DNA of 64,000 bases, from NCBI GenBank assembly GCA_020636745.1, contig JACJXH010000007.1, positions 62,001 through 126,000 on the forward strand, read 5' to 3'. Origin of the DNA: Lentimicrobiaceae bacterium (GTDB taxonomy: Bacteria > Bacteroidota > Bacteroidia > Bacteroidales > Lentimicrobiaceae). Numbering within the stretch: the stretch's first letter is position 1; each line of letters begins with the position of its first letter. The notes below the pieces were generated by a model. It did no database searches, had not been told where the DNA came from, and worked only from the letters and a program-made list of their open reading frames with translations. Position numbers and translations under genes: made by a program. Positions 18,674-28,050 of the stretch are shown here, one piece after another.

Positions 18674-19456
18674 TTATGGCTTAAGCTCAGGTTGAATAAC
18701 CTGGTTGGTGATGTATACGAAATCTTCAACACCAAGCTGTTCGGCTCTTTTAGTGAATAATTGTAAGAGTCTTTCGTCATTTTTAAACTGAATTGATTTT
18801 AATCCATTGCGCAAAGTTTTGCGGCGCTGGTTAAAGGCAGTTTTAACTATGCTGAAAAAAAGCTTTTCATCACAACCAATTGATTGTACATTGTTTCTTT
18901 TTATCCTGATGACTGCAGATTTCACTTTTGGAGGTGGCACAAATACATGTTCATCCACAGTAAACAGATATTCTATGTCAAACCATGCCTGCAGCAATAC
19001 ACTCATAATTCCATAGGTTTTACTGCCCGGAGGAGCGGCTATCCGTTCGGCTACTTCCTTCTGCAGCATTCCAACAACTTCCGGCACTCTGTTGCGGTTT
19101 TCCAGTACTTTAAAGAAAATTTGGGTTGAAATATTGTAAGGAAAGTTGCCAATAATAGAGAAATTGCCCTGAAATAATTCGTCAACAGGCTTGCGTAAGA
19201 AGTCACCTTCAATAAAACAATCCGCATGAGAAGCAAAAGTTGATTTCAAATAAGGGATGGATTCACGGTCAACATCAATCGCAATAAAATGGTCAACAGG
19301 AAGCTCAATCAGGTATTTGGTAAGTACTCCTGTGCCCGGGCCAATTTCAAGTAAGGATGAACAGGGGAGGCTAAGGCTGTTTACTATTTTACGGGCAATA
19401 TTTTCATCTTTCAAAAAATGTTGTCCTAAATGTTTTTTTGCTCTGATGGGTTCCAT
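18674..19456 (-). CDS. rsmA: 16S rRNA (adenine-N6,N6)-dimethyltransferase RsmA/KsgA
   Basis: At 260 residues this is the normal length for the family. It dimethylates the two adjacent adenosines in the 3' terminal hairpin of 16S rRNA during 30S maturation, using S-adenosylmethionine. The N-terminal KKHLGQHFL (7-15) is the classic RsmA start and supports the chosen ATG. SAM motif I is LEIGPGTG (36-43), the acidic ribose-binding residue is in AIDVD (59-63), and the catalytic motif IV is NFPYNIS (104-110; NLPYNIS in most species). The C-terminal half carries the RRKTLRNGL segment. It is convergent with adhesin 1 and downstream of the TPR gene, with 168 bases between. Confidence 0.97.
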   Translation of the reverse strand: MEPIRAKKHLGQHFLKDENIARKIVNSLSLPCSSLLEIGPGTGVLTKYLIELPVDHFIAIDVDRESIPYLKSTFASHADCFIEGDFLRKPVDELFQGNFSIIGNFPYNISTQIFFKVLENRNRVPEVVGMLQKEVAERIAAPPGSKTYGIMSVLLQAWFDIEYLFTVDEHVFVPPPKVKSAVIRIKRNNVQSIGCDEKLFFSIVKTAFNQRRKTLRNGLKSIQFKNDERLLQLFTKRAEQLGVEDFVYITNQVIQPELKP

Positions 19457-19624
19457 TAAATTCTGGATTAAAGATTAATTGAGAATACTCCATCCGGACT
19501 CATCCGGTTGTTTCGTTTTATTTGCGGCGAATATAAAGAGGATCAGGGCTTTTGCGGATGAATTTCACCCTTTGACTCTTTTTTTGGTTTATTGGGTTGT
19601 GGCGCAAAAATATGCAGAAATGAA

Positions 19625-21454
19625 TTAATTGACCTGGTCTCCCCTGAGGGTCCTGAATCTTTTCCGGGCTTCAACAGTAAACAGGCTTCCCGGGTATTTT
19701 ACCAGGAGCTCCTGATAAGCTGCCATTGCTTTGGCTGAGTCGTTCAATTGGTTTTCATAAAGCTGAGCCAGAGAAAACAATGCATCATCGCCTAAAATGC
19801 CTTCGCTGTAATGGGTGTCTACTTCCTGAAACAATGCTTCTGCTTCTGAAAACTTTCCTAGTTTAAGTGATATTTCAGCCTTTTTCATCAATGCATCATC
19901 TGTAATCGAATGACCTGGAAAGGCTGCAAGCAGTGAATCCAGCACTGCCAGGGCGGCTTCAGGCTTGTTTTGAAACCATAAAAGATCGGCACGTGCGTAA
20001 GTTCCCAAAGCTACAGTTGAACTGTCTTCTTCAATATTATCGCTTATCAGCAGCGACATTTCCATAGCATCGTTGGCTATGAGTTTAGAAGTGGCTGCTT
20101 TTAATACATCCAACTGAGCTTTTGCCCAACCAAATTCACCAATATAAAACGAAAGCCGTGCATTCCGGAAACGTGCTTCATGGCCGATGGGCTCATTTTT
20201 AAAAGCCTTGTCAACCTGTGAATACAGCAATGTAGCTTCCCATGGTTCGCCGGTGAATAACATGATGTCAGCCAGCTCTAATTTACATTCAGCCTGAAGT
20301 GCTTTATTGTTGTTGGTTAGCCTGATAAGTTCTTCAAGGAGATTTATAGCACCATCAGGGTCGTTTAGATAGAAGGCTTTAAGTTTGGCCAGTTTTTGCA
20401 TCAGGGGGTAAACCAATGGATTTCGGCCTGATTCATCGAGTGTGTTGGTGTATTTTTGCTCAAGATCAAAAAGTTCAGACTGGTTCAGCGGATATTTTTT
20501 AGTAACGAGCTCAAAGGTGGTTTTTAAAAGTTCAACTTTTGACTGAACAATAAGGTTTGGATCTCCTGATTTGTCAATCACATACGTAAATGCCTCAGAA
20601 GCAACTTTGTAGTTGGCGTTATTGCTGCTTAAAAGACCAAGCGCAAAAACCCTGTTTCCGTTTTCTTCAAGTCTGCGGTCGAGTGCCCTGGCCTGAATAA
20701 GTGCTGATTCAAAATCCTTTATTTGAACTGAAAGCCAAAGCATGAGCTCTGCCATCATTTCGTCGTCGGGGTTCTTCTGCACTTTTTTGAGTAAAGCCAG
20801 TCTCAATGCATCACCTTTAAGCCCTTCCGGATCGTTATTCAGAGAGTTTTGAAGGCGGTCCTGAATTTGATTTTGTAAGTCAGGGCGTGTTTCAAGCAAA
20901 TCTATGTATTCATTTACCATCTTTTCAAAGTTGCCCTGAAATTCATAAATGCTGGCCAGCTCAAATCCGAAAGTATTGGCCGGAGATAATAATTGTCTTC
21001 CTTTCAGATAAGTGCGGATGGCAAAATCCGTTTCACGCCTGGCCTGAAAAGCATTGGCCAGCTCAATTATTTTTCTGAGTTCGGGCTTTACATTTTTAAC
21101 AGCATCTTCAAAAATTCTGGTGGCTTTATTACTTTCATTGCTGCGTATAAGTACATAGCCCAAATCTACCAGATAACGCTGATCGTCAGGGTTTCTTTTC
21201 GATTGTCGTTTTACAATTTTTTCTGCTTTGTCAGTATCGCCGATTTCAAGCAGGCTTTGCAACAAATAAGTATAATTGTATAAGGATGGTTTTTCGTCGA
21301 ATAACCTTTCAAACAATGCGGCCGACTTCTCAAATTCGCGTGCATTATAATACTGAAGACCAAGCTGCTCATCAGTTACCGCCTGAGCCCTGACCATTCC
21401 TGCCGGCCATATTATGGCTGGTAAACATATCAACAGGAATAAAAGCTTTTTCAT
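19625..21454 (-). CDS. Secreted tetratricopeptide-repeat protein
   Basis: The protein has 609 residues with a Sec signal peptide (1-25, MVRAQA). The rest is helical with repeated TPR-type units (for example around 28-62, 60-95, 505-545 and 555-600, with patterns such as YYNAREFEKSAALFERL and AMAAYQELLVKYPGS). TPR arrays bind partner proteins; the C-terminal unit with KYPGSLFTVEARKRFR is the sort seen in Bacteroidota proteins related to outer-membrane assembly scaffolds (YfiO/BamD-like repeats). The protein is probably periplasmic. It lies between serS and rsmA on the same strand, but gaps of 168-180 bases give no proof of an operon. Precise function unknown. Confidence 0.8.
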   Translation of the reverse strand: MKKLLFLLICLPAIIWPAGMVRAQAVTDEQLGLQYYNAREFEKSAALFERLFDEKPSLYNYTYLLQSLLEIGDTDKAEKIVKRQSKRNPDDQRYLVDLGYVLIRSNESNKATRIFEDAVKNVKPELRKIIELANAFQARRETDFAIRTYLKGRQLLSPANTFGFELASIYEFQGNFEKMVNEYIDLLETRPDLQNQIQDRLQNSLNNDPEGLKGDALRLALLKKVQKNPDDEMMAELMLWLSVQIKDFESALIQARALDRRLEENGNRVFALGLLSSNNANYKVASEAFTYVIDKSGDPNLIVQSKVELLKTTFELVTKKYPLNQSELFDLEQKYTNTLDESGRNPLVYPLMQKLAKLKAFYLNDPDGAINLLEELIRLTNNNKALQAECKLELADIMLFTGEPWEATLLYSQVDKAFKNEPIGHEARFRNARLSFYIGEFGWAKAQLDVLKAATSKLIANDAMEMSLLISDNIEEDSSTVALGTYARADLLWFQNKPEAALAVLDSLLAAFPGHSITDDALMKKAEISLKLGKFSEAEALFQEVDTHYSEGILGDDALFSLAQLYENQLNDSAKAMAAYQELLVKYPGSLFTVEARKRFRTLRGDQVN

Positions 21455-21634
21455 CGTTGGTTATATGAAATTACTTATTGGTTTTGCCATTGATAACTGC
21501 ACAGGTCAGCCGTAAAATTTAATGTGCTGTTATGAGTAATCAGACTGGCAGATTATATGACGCATAACTTCAGCTTTTATTGTGAAGGTTATTGGTCTTT
21601 CAGGGTTTCAGAAAGTTAAATCAGATTGCCCTGA

Positions 21635-22906
21635 TTACTTAATCATATCGAAACCAGTGTATTTGGCTAAGGCTTCAGGTATTCTGATGCCTTCAGCTGT
21701 TTGATTGTTTTCAAGCAGTGAAGCTACAATGCGGGGTAAAGCCAATGCACTTCCATTCAGTGTATGACACAGCCTTGTTTTCCCATTTTCGTCTTTAAAT
21801 CTAAGTTTCATGCGATTAGCCTGAAACGATTCGAAATTTGAAACAGAGCTTACTTCAAGCCATCTTTGCTGAGCAGCAGAATAAACTTCAAAGTCATATG
21901 TAAGTGAAGATGTAAAACTCATATCTCCTCCGCAAAGTTTGAGTACCCTGAAGGGTAATTCAAGCTTTCTGAGCAGTCCGGCTACATAATTGCGCATATC
22001 TTCAAGCGTTTGATAAGAGTTGTCGGGGTGCTGAATCTGAACAATTTCAACTTTATCAAACTGATGTAAGCGGTTTAGCCCACGTACATCTTTCCCGTAA
22101 GATCCGGCTTCACGCCTGAAACAGTTGGAGTAGGCAACGTTTTTAATCGGGAAATCCGAAGCTTTTACTATCACATCGCGGTATATATTGGTAACAGGTA
22201 CTTCAGCGGTTGGAATCAGATATAATTTATCAACATCGCAAAAATACATTTGACCGTCTTTGTCAGGTAACTGTCCTGTGCCATAGCCCGATGCTTCATT
22301 AACCACCAATGGTGGCTGAATTTCGTTATAACCGGCTTCAATCGCATTGTCGAGGAAAAAGTTAATTAAAGCGCGCTGAAGTCTGGCTCCCTGGCCTTTG
22401 TAAAACGGGAAACCGGCACCGGTAACTTTATTGCCGAGTTCAAAATCAATAATATCATATTTTGAAGCCAGGTCCCAGTGAGGAACAGCTCCTTGATAAA
22501 GTTCCGGCATTGTTCCTTCGCTGTAAACAATTTCATTGTCTTCAGGCGTTTTTCCTTTAGGTACAGATGGGTGAGGGACATTGGGCAGAAGAACCAGAAG
22601 ATTGTTTTGTTCAGCAACAAGATTGTCTAATTTTTCTGAAAGGTCTTTAGCTAAAATTTTAAGTTCAGCAGTGCGAGCTTTTAATTCGCCGGCTTCAGCG
22701 GCTTTACCCGATTTAAATAGCTCGCCTACTTTACGGGCGATGGCGTTTGATTCGGTAAGGTTTTCATCAAGATCACGCTGAGCTTCGCGGCGTCGGGCAT
22801 CAATTTCTATAATTTTCTGGAGCGATTCGGCTGCATCAATGTTTTTGATGGCCAGTCTGGCGGCAACTTCTGCCGCATTTTCACGGATATAATTCAGTTC
22901 AAGCAT
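21635..22906 (-). CDS. serS: Seryl-tRNA synthetase
   Basis: This 423-residue class II synthetase charges tRNA-Ser (and tRNA-Sec where present) with serine. The N-terminal long antiparallel coiled-coil arm (about 30-110) contacts the tRNA variable arm. The catalytic domain shows TAEVP (233-237), motif 2 with FRREAGSYGKDVRGLNRLHQF (263-283; Arg264 and Glu266 contact ATP) and motif 3 near the C terminus, LNGSALALPRI. Length and motifs are typical. It sits upstream of the TPR gene and downstream of the rplU-rpmA operon, whose terminator separates them; a TAnnTTTG box just upstream suggests its own promoter. Confidence 0.98.
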   Translation of the reverse strand: MLELNYIRENAAEVAARLAIKNIDAAESLQKIIEIDARRREAQRDLDENLTESNAIARKVGELFKSGKAAEAGELKARTAELKILAKDLSEKLDNLVAEQNNLLVLLPNVPHPSVPKGKTPEDNEIVYSEGTMPELYQGAVPHWDLASKYDIIDFELGNKVTGAGFPFYKGQGARLQRALINFFLDNAIEAGYNEIQPPLVVNEASGYGTGQLPDKDGQMYFCDVDKLYLIPTAEVPVTNIYRDVIVKASDFPIKNVAYSNCFRREAGSYGKDVRGLNRLHQFDKVEIVQIQHPDNSYQTLEDMRNYVAGLLRKLELPFRVLKLCGGDMSFTSSLTYDFEVYSAAQQRWLEVSSVSNFESFQANRMKLRFKDENGKTRLCHTLNGSALALPRIVASLLENNQTAEGIRIPEALAKYTGFDMIK

Positions 22907-22926
22907 CAGATTTCGTTTTAGCTGTG

Positions 22927-22934
22927 CAAAGGTA
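22927..22934 (-). promoter_or_regulatory. -7 promoter box for serS
   Basis: On the minus strand TACCTTTG fits TAnnTTTG exactly, 20 bases before the serS start codon. The -33 element at the expected distance is only a weak GTTTC-like sequence. Confidence 0.5.
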
Positions 22935-23091
22935 ATGAGATTTGGGGTAAGGAAACATGAAGTAAAAGATGAAATTGAATAATCAGCAATTAAGTAACCT
23001 AAATGTTCATCTGCTTCAGTTTCTGACCCCTGGCGGTGGTTTTTCTTTATTCAGGCCGGGTTTTATGCGATACTGGCGGATGTTTGAAAAC

Positions 23092-23120
23092 AAAAAACTC
23101 CCGGCGATTAACCGGGAGTT
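23092..23120 (-). terminator. Intrinsic terminator of the rplU-rpmA operon
   Basis: On the minus strand AACTCCCGG, a seven-base loop, CCGGGAGTT is followed by a T-run. It lies 33 bases after the rpmA stop codon. Confidence 0.9.
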
Positions 23121-23152
23121 ATATTTTAAGCCAGTATTATCTGATTTACAGA

Positions 23153-23419
23153 TTATTCAGCAACCTGAATCGGAAGAACCGAAACGTAGGATTTGTCGTT
23201 TTTCCGGCGACGGAATTCAACAACACCATCAACCAGAGCAAACAGGGTGTGGTCTTTACCCATGCCTACGTTGAGGCCTGGATTGTGAACCGTACCGCGC
23301 TGACGAATAATGATGTTGCCTGCCTGAGCAGCCTGTCCACCATAAATTTTTACGCCAAGACGTTTACTATGTGATTCCCTACCGTTACTCGAACTACCGG
23401 CACCTTTTTTATGAGCCAT
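23153..23419 (-). CDS. rpmA: 50S ribosomal protein bL27
   Basis: At 88 residues this is full length. The start MAHKKGAGSSSNGRES is the mature-type N terminus that reaches toward the peptidyl-transferase centre; there is no Firmicutes-like cleaved leader. GQAAQAGNIIIRQRGT and GKDHTLFALVDG are conserved bL27 segments. It is the second gene of a two-gene operon after rplU, 46 bases downstream, and is followed by a strong terminator. Confidence 0.98.
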   Translation of the reverse strand: MAHKKGAGSSSNGRESHSKRLGVKIYGGQAAQAGNIIIRQRGTVHNPGLNVGMGKDHTLFALVDGVVEFRRRKNDKSYVSVLPIQVAE

Positions 23420-23465
23420 ATCTTTTCGTTTTTAGCTGTTAAACAATGATTTGGATTCAGCCTTT

Positions 23466-23777
23466 TCAGGCGGTGATGGAATCGATTTGCAGCCTGGTAA
23501 GGTATTGCCTGTGGCCGTTCGACTTCTGATAACCTTTTCTCCTCTTCTTTTTGAAGACGATTACCTTTTCGCCACGTAAATGCGAAAGGATTTTAGCCGA
23601 TACGACAGCGCCGGTAACCTTTGGCTGTCCGATGGTAACAGCGCCGTCGTTGTCAATCAACATTACGTTGTCTAACTGAACGGTTGTGCCTTCTTCACCT
23701 TCAAGACGATGCACGAAGATCACCTGGTCTTTTACAACTTTATGTTGCTGGCCGGCGATTTCTACGATTGCGTACAT
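23466..23777 (-). CDS. rplU: 50S ribosomal protein bL21
   Basis: The protein has 103 residues and starts MYAIVEIAGQQHKV. It is a large-subunit protein binding 23S rRNA domain II; the KKKRRKGYQKSNGHRQ stretch (76-91) is the typical basic rRNA-contact region of L21 proteins. It is the first gene of the rplU-rpmA operon. Its promoter overlaps the very end of the neighbouring EamA gene. Confidence 0.98.
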   Translation of the reverse strand: MYAIVEIAGQQHKVVKDQVIFVHRLEGEEGTTVQLDNVMLIDNDGAVTIGQPKVTGAVVSAKILSHLRGEKVIVFKKKRRKGYQKSNGHRQYLTRLQIDSITA

Positions 23778-23822
23778 TTTGTTTTGTATTTGATTTTACA
23801 GTTTCCCTTTTCTCAGGGGGTG

Positions 23823-23852
23823 CAAAATTAATAATTTTTATGAAACTCCCAA
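23823..23852 (-). promoter_or_regulatory. Bacteroidota promoter of rplU-rpmA
   Basis: On the minus strand TTG (23852-23850), 19 bases, TAATTTTG (23830-23823). This is a full match to the TTG-N19-TAnnTTTG pattern, 46 bases before the rplU start. It begins immediately after the stop codon of the upstream EamA gene. Confidence 0.8.
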
Positions 23853-24791
23853 CTAAATCTTCTGTTTTTTTGAAGATTGCGTTAAAATTTTGTAAAGCCG
23901 GTTGTTGGTCAGGCTTCTGGTATTAACCAATACAACACCTGTGATAACCAGAAAGATCCAAAGTATGAATCCTGCCCTGAAGTGTTCGCCATCAGCTATC
24001 CCCCATAGCAAAGCTACCACGGGAATAAAGTAGGTGACCGAAGATGCAAATACGGCACTCGTTAGTTGTATCAGGTGATTGAAAAGCATAAGCGCGAGCC
24101 CGGTGCCTACAATAGATAAAACAGCGAGGTATCCCAGACCGGCATAAGCATGCTGGTTTTGAACCAAATCAATGGTAAAAGGCGTAAATCCCAGCAAATA
24201 GGCTGTGGCTAACGGCCCTACCATGAAAAACGACATGGCCGTAATGGTGACAGGGTCTACGCCCTGCAAAAACGCTTTTACAATATTTACATTTATGGCA
24301 TAACAAACTGCTGCAATTATGACCAGAATAGCATAACCCATATTGAATGTAAAGTCGCCATTCCCACTTATGCTAACCAATCCTAATGCCCCGGCCAGGC
24401 CAATGATAACTCCGGCTATATGAAACCATTTGGGCTTCGTTTTGAAGAATGATATTCCAACAACCAAAGTAAATAATGGGGTAAGCGAATTGAGAATGCC
24501 AGCCAGAGAGCTGTCAATGCCTTTTTGAGCCGCCGCAAATAAAAATGCAGGCAGCAGGCTGCCTACAATACCTACTGCAAGAAACATCAGCCATTGACCC
24601 GGCAATAAACCGCGTAGTCTTTTCAACGCAAAGGGCAATAAAAACAACCAGGTAATGACAACACGTAAAGCCCCAACTTCTCCGGCACTGAATATTTCAA
24701 GACCGCGCTTTATCAGGATAAATGAACTGCCCCATGTAATGGCCAGCACAATAAGTATCATCCATGGCAACCAAGGCCTTTTCTTGTACAT
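23853..24791 (-). CDS. EamA/DMT-superfamily transporter
   Basis: This 312-residue integral membrane protein has about ten hydrophobic helices arranged as two EamA repeats (about 8-140 and 155-290). The first repeat starts with WGSSFILIKRGLEIFSAGEVGALRV, a pattern typical of the drug/metabolite exporter family (RhaT/YdcZ relatives). EamA proteins export amino acids, nucleobases or other small metabolites; the substrate cannot be assigned here. The gene stands alone: the next gene downstream has its own promoter, and a gap of nearly 700 bases lies upstream. Confidence 0.9.
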   Translation of the reverse strand: MYKKRPWLPWMILIVLAITWGSSFILIKRGLEIFSAGEVGALRVVITWLFLLPFALKRLRGLLPGQWLMFLAVGIVGSLLPAFLFAAAQKGIDSSLAGILNSLTPLFTLVVGISFFKTKPKWFHIAGVIIGLAGALGLVSISGNGDFTFNMGYAILVIIAAVCYAINVNIVKAFLQGVDPVTITAMSFFMVGPLATAYLLGFTPFTIDLVQNQHAYAGLGYLAVLSIVGTGLALMLFNHLIQLTSAVFASSVTYFIPVVALLWGIADGEHFRAGFILWIFLVITGVVLVNTRSLTNNRLYKILTQSSKKQKI

Positions 24792-25478
24792 TTTATAAAA
24801 ATGAAATGGATTTCAGCGATTTATTTATGGAGCAAAAGTAATATTTAAAAACGTGCATACGACTGGACGGGATAAACAGTTGCGCGAAAAAATATGATTT
24901 TGGTGGCTGACCGGAAGCGATTCTTAATGAGCAAGACAAATTGTCCCTGAGGTTCGGGCTGTTTTTGAAATTCATGATATTCAGCGAAAGTCAGAACGCT
25001 GAAACGCACGTTTGCAGTGAATCGAAAAAACGCTGCAACAGTATCAGGATTGTATTTACGGCCTTTCGAAAATAATTGCTCTGAAAAGGAGAAAGAATTT
25101 AGTTTTTAAGGTTTGCATAACTGTTTGAAGCTAAAATGTTGCTTTTTTCTGCTAAGTTTAGTGTACGAAAGTATATTTGCATATACGATTAACCGGTGTC
25201 TGTATTTGTGTGGTGATGATGGGTTTGCTGGGCAGAAGGTAATTGTTGACAAACTGAAGCACAGATAACCAGATGGTTGAATGTATTATTTATTCTAATA
25301 GTTAGGAGCATAAGCGGATAATGGATAATTGCTTATTGCTGGTAACTTTTATTTGCTGAAAGCACAAATGGCAATCATCTGTTTTAATTTTTTAGAATAT
25401 GGAATCTGGTGCTTTATTTGTTTGACTAGTGTTGGTTAAATCAGGTAATTTGAAATTAATTTAAAAGTTGAAAAGTAT
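24792..25478. other. Gene-free region between EamA and DUF6984-like genes
   Basis: These 687 bases contain no convincing gene. TATATTTG at 25172-25179 fits the -7 consensus and lies inside a GTATAT-TTGC-ATATAC inverted repeat (25171-25186), 290 bases before the next plus-strand gene. No RNA gene was recognised. Confidence 0.4.
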
Positions 25479-25823
25479 ATGGAAACAAATGAACGAAGAA
25501 GCATAAGGGATAATGAAAGAGACTTGATTGTGTTTCTTCTTTCACAATGCGGCTATACTACTGATGATTTTCCGTTGGCCGAAAATGTGGTTGAATATGA
25601 AGGAGGCGTCATGGGAAGCATTAACCTGGCCGGCTCCGATCCTGATTTGTACGAAAGTGATTTAATACAGGCTGAATATACCGACATTGACGGAATTGAG
25701 GTGATTATAACGCTTACCAAAGACAAAAATAACAACCTGCTTGATTTGGATTTTTGGAAAATAAACTTTTCGAAACTGCTCAAATATCCTTCACCTGAAG
25801 AATTGAAGATTCTTCGGAAGTAG
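25479..25823 (+). CDS. Small DUF6984-like protein
   Basis: This 114-residue soluble acidic protein has no signal peptide or membrane segment. The order RDNERDLIVFLLSQCG, then EGGVMGSINL, then AEYTDIDGIEVIITLTKD, then LDLDFWKINFSKLL resembles the DUF6984 family, whose members are small and of unknown function, often near toxin-immunity or hypothetical genes. The assignment is from memory of the family pattern. The gene lies 40 bases before the aldehyde dehydrogenase gene on the same strand and could be cotranscribed with it, but there is no functional link I can support. Confidence 0.65.
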   Translation: METNERRSIRDNERDLIVFLLSQCGYTTDDFPLAENVVEYEGGVMGSINLAGSDPDLYESDLIQAEYTDIDGIEVIITLTKDKNNNLLDLDFWKINFSKLLKYPSPEELKILRK

Positions 25824-25863
25824 TGTTGTTCACAAGCTTATTCATTCTAACAAATTGAAGATT

Positions 25864-27273
25864 ATGGATATATTTTTGGCAGGCCGTTTCGTAAAAACCA
25901 ATAAAGGGTTGAATGTGATCAATCCATACAACGGAAATATTGCTGGTCGCACCTTTTGGGCTGGCATTGAGGAGCTTGAAGAAGCCATTCAGGCTGCGCT
26001 GGCAGCAAGGCGGCCTATGCAAAGTCTTTCTTCTTATCAGCGATATGAGATTTTAATGCACATAAAAACGCGCCTGCAACAACGGCATTCTGAGTTTGCT
26101 GACTTGATAATGCAGGAGTCGGGGAAACCAATACGTTATGCATCAGGCGAAGTTGACCGCTCAGTTCAAACCATCACAGTAGCTGCTGAAGAGTCGAAGA
26201 GAACGCCGCGTGAGTATATAAGCCTTGATTGGACCAAAGCGGGCGAAAGGAAAGAAGGTTTGGTCAGATATTTTCCGGTTGGAGTTGTTGCTGGCATAGC
26301 GCCATTTAATTTTCCACTGAACCTCGCAGTGCATAAATTGGCGCCGGCGATTGCTGCAGGTTGCCCTGTTATACTTAAGCCTTCTTCCTCAACACCTTTG
26401 TCAATGCTTTTGTTGGCCGAAATTATTGCCGAAACAAACCTTCCGGCAGGTGCAGTTTCTGTATTGCCAATGGACAGGGAAACAGGCAACCTGTTGGTGA
26501 CGGATGAACGAATTGCTTTGCTCTCATTTACCGGATCGCCTGAAGTAGGATGGAAAATGAAGGCTGCAGCGGGCAAAAAGAAAGTAGTGCTCGAGCTGGG
26601 AGGGAATGCAGGCGTTGTTATAACACCAAGTGCGGATATTGAATCAGCGCTGACCAAATGTTTGAGTGGCGCATTTTCATATTCGGGGCAGGTTTGTATT
26701 CACACACAACGGATTTTTGTGCATAAAGATATTTTTAATGTGTTTGCTTCCCGATTTGCTGAAATGACCAGCCAGCTCATATCAGGGGAGCCGGCTTCTT
26801 TACAAACAGACGTCAGTTGTATGATTGATGAGGCCAATGCCCAAAGGGTTGAAAAATGGGTGAATGATGCAAAGGCCGAAGGTGCACGTGTATTGGCTGG
26901 AGGTAAGAGAACGGGCACATTTTATGCTCCAACCATTTTGACCAATACCAATCATTCAATGCAGGTGTGCAGTGATGAGATTTTTGGACCAGTGGTAACT
27001 TTGGAACCTTATGAGGATTTTGATGAGGCCATTGCGCTGCTCAACAATACCCGTTTTGGATTGCAGGCAGGTATTTTTACCAATAACATGGATGAAATGA
27101 ACCGTGCCTTCGAAAGTATTGTAGCCGGTGGAATAATTATGAATGATGTTCCAACATTCAGAGTTGATCATATGCCATATGGAGGCGTTAAAGACTCAGG
27201 TATTGGCAGGGAAGGGGTGAAATATGCAATGCTGGACATGCTTGAACCCCGGATACTGGTTAAATCATTTTAA
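25864..27273 (+). CDS. NAD(P)-dependent aldehyde dehydrogenase
   Basis: The protein has 469 residues from the ATG at 25864; a TTG nine bases upstream could also start it but is less likely. It oxidises an aldehyde to the acid through a thiohemiacetal. Family residues are present: Asn149 in PFNFP (oxyanion site), KPSSSTPLS (172-180) in the cofactor cleft, FTGSPEVG (222-229), Glu244 in LELGG and the nucleophile Cys278 in SGQVCIHTQR. The C-terminal EIFGPVV and PYGGVKDSGIGREG motifs are also present. The closest groups by eye are lactaldehyde/glyceraldehyde-3-phosphate-type class enzymes, but the substrate is not determinable. The protein is cytosolic, with no neighbouring pathway genes. Confidence 0.93.
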   Translation: MDIFLAGRFVKTNKGLNVINPYNGNIAGRTFWAGIEELEEAIQAALAARRPMQSLSSYQRYEILMHIKTRLQQRHSEFADLIMQESGKPIRYASGEVDRSVQTITVAAEESKRTPREYISLDWTKAGERKEGLVRYFPVGVVAGIAPFNFPLNLAVHKLAPAIAAGCPVILKPSSSTPLSMLLLAEIIAETNLPAGAVSVLPMDRETGNLLVTDERIALLSFTGSPEVGWKMKAAAGKKKVVLELGGNAGVVITPSADIESALTKCLSGAFSYSGQVCIHTQRIFVHKDIFNVFASRFAEMTSQLISGEPASLQTDVSCMIDEANAQRVEKWVNDAKAEGARVLAGGKRTGTFYAPTILTNTNHSMQVCSDEIFGPVVTLEPYEDFDEAIALLNNTRFGLQAGIFTNNMDEMNRAFESIVAGGIIMNDVPTFRVDHMPYGGVKDSGIGREGVKYAMLDMLEPRILVKSF

Positions 27274-27406
27274 ACGTTTCGCGATAAAAATCAGATTTTG
27301 AGTGATATTGGTGTGATAATAATTTGGTGATTGAAAATTTATGGAAGGTAAAATAAATCTGATATATTTCGTTCAGCAAATTATCTTCATTGCAAGGCAT
27401 TTTTAG

Positions 27407-27414
27407 TATTTTTG
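27407..27414 (+). promoter_or_regulatory. -7 promoter box for the ECF sigma gene
   Basis: TATTTTTG fits TAnnTTTG, 24 bases before the start codon at 27438. No good -33 element at 19-21 bases. It suggests the sigma gene is made from a housekeeping promoter while fecR downstream has the ECF-type box. Confidence 0.45.
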
Positions 27415-27437
27415 TCACCTGATAGCAAAGTCCCGGC

Positions 27438-28025
27438 ATGATAACTGAACTGGATAAAGTTAAACTTCTGGCGCTTAAAAATGGCGATGAGCAGGTTTTC
27501 GAATCTATTTTCCGGGAATTTTATGCCCCTTTGTGTCTGCATGCGAGACGTTATCTTATTGATCCTGATATTGCCGAAGAAGTGGTTCAGGATATGTTTT
27601 TCAAAATGTGGGATCGGCGCGATAGCCTGACCATCAACTCTTCACTGGCTGCTTACCTTTACAAATCTGTTACCAATCACGCCCTTAATTATTTGAAGTA
27701 TCAGAAGCATATTCAAAAATATCAGGAATATGTTGGTTTCAGAACCGATGACAATGTTTCTATTTCGGCACATGATGCTCTTGTAAACTCTGATCTTGAA
27801 AAAGAGTTGCTTCGTCTGATCAAATCAATGCCTGAGCGCAGAAGGATGATTTTTGAAATGAGCCGCCATGAAGGGCTCCGTTATAATGATATCGCCGAAA
27901 AGCTGGGAATCAGTGTAAAAACTGTTGAAGTTCAGATGTCAAAAGCGCTTGAATTCATGCGAAACAAATTGCGTGATTACCTTCCGGTTCTTTTGGTTTT
28001 CTGGCTCCTCTCTTCTTTGTTTTAA
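27438..28025 (+). CDS. ECF RNA polymerase sigma factor, FecI-like Bacteroidota family
   Basis: The protein has 195 residues. Region 2 (about 20-90) contains IFREFYAPLCLHARRYL and EEVVQDMFFKMWDRR, for -10 recognition and core binding. Region 4 (about 130-180) has a helix-turn-helix, LRYNDIAEKLGISVKTVEVQM, for the -35 element. The last 17 residues are hydrophobic (DYLPVLLVFWLLSSLF), which is frequent in this Bacteroidota sigma family. The next gene is its FecR anti-sigma factor. The 30-base box between the two genes, repeated in front of both giant adhesins, is the best candidate for its target promoter. Its own gene seems to use a housekeeping promoter. Confidence 0.95.
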   Translation: MITELDKVKLLALKNGDEQVFESIFREFYAPLCLHARRYLIDPDIAEEVVQDMFFKMWDRRDSLTINSSLAAYLYKSVTNHALNYLKYQKHIQKYQEYVGFRTDDNVSISAHDALVNSDLEKELLRLIKSMPERRRMIFEMSRHEGLRYNDIAEKLGISVKTVEVQMSKALEFMRNKLRDYLPVLLVFWLLSSLF

Positions 28026-28050
28026 AATATTGTTAAATATTTTTAACAGT

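Noticed and set aside
24793..24975. Minus-strand open frame of 60 codons just before the EamA gene
   Set aside because: Composition is unlike a protein, with no signal or family; more likely leader DNA.
25171..25186. GTATAT-TTGC-ATATAC palindrome as an operator
   Set aside because: A short AT-rich palindrome is easily found by chance; no second copy was seen, and the next gene is 290 bases away.
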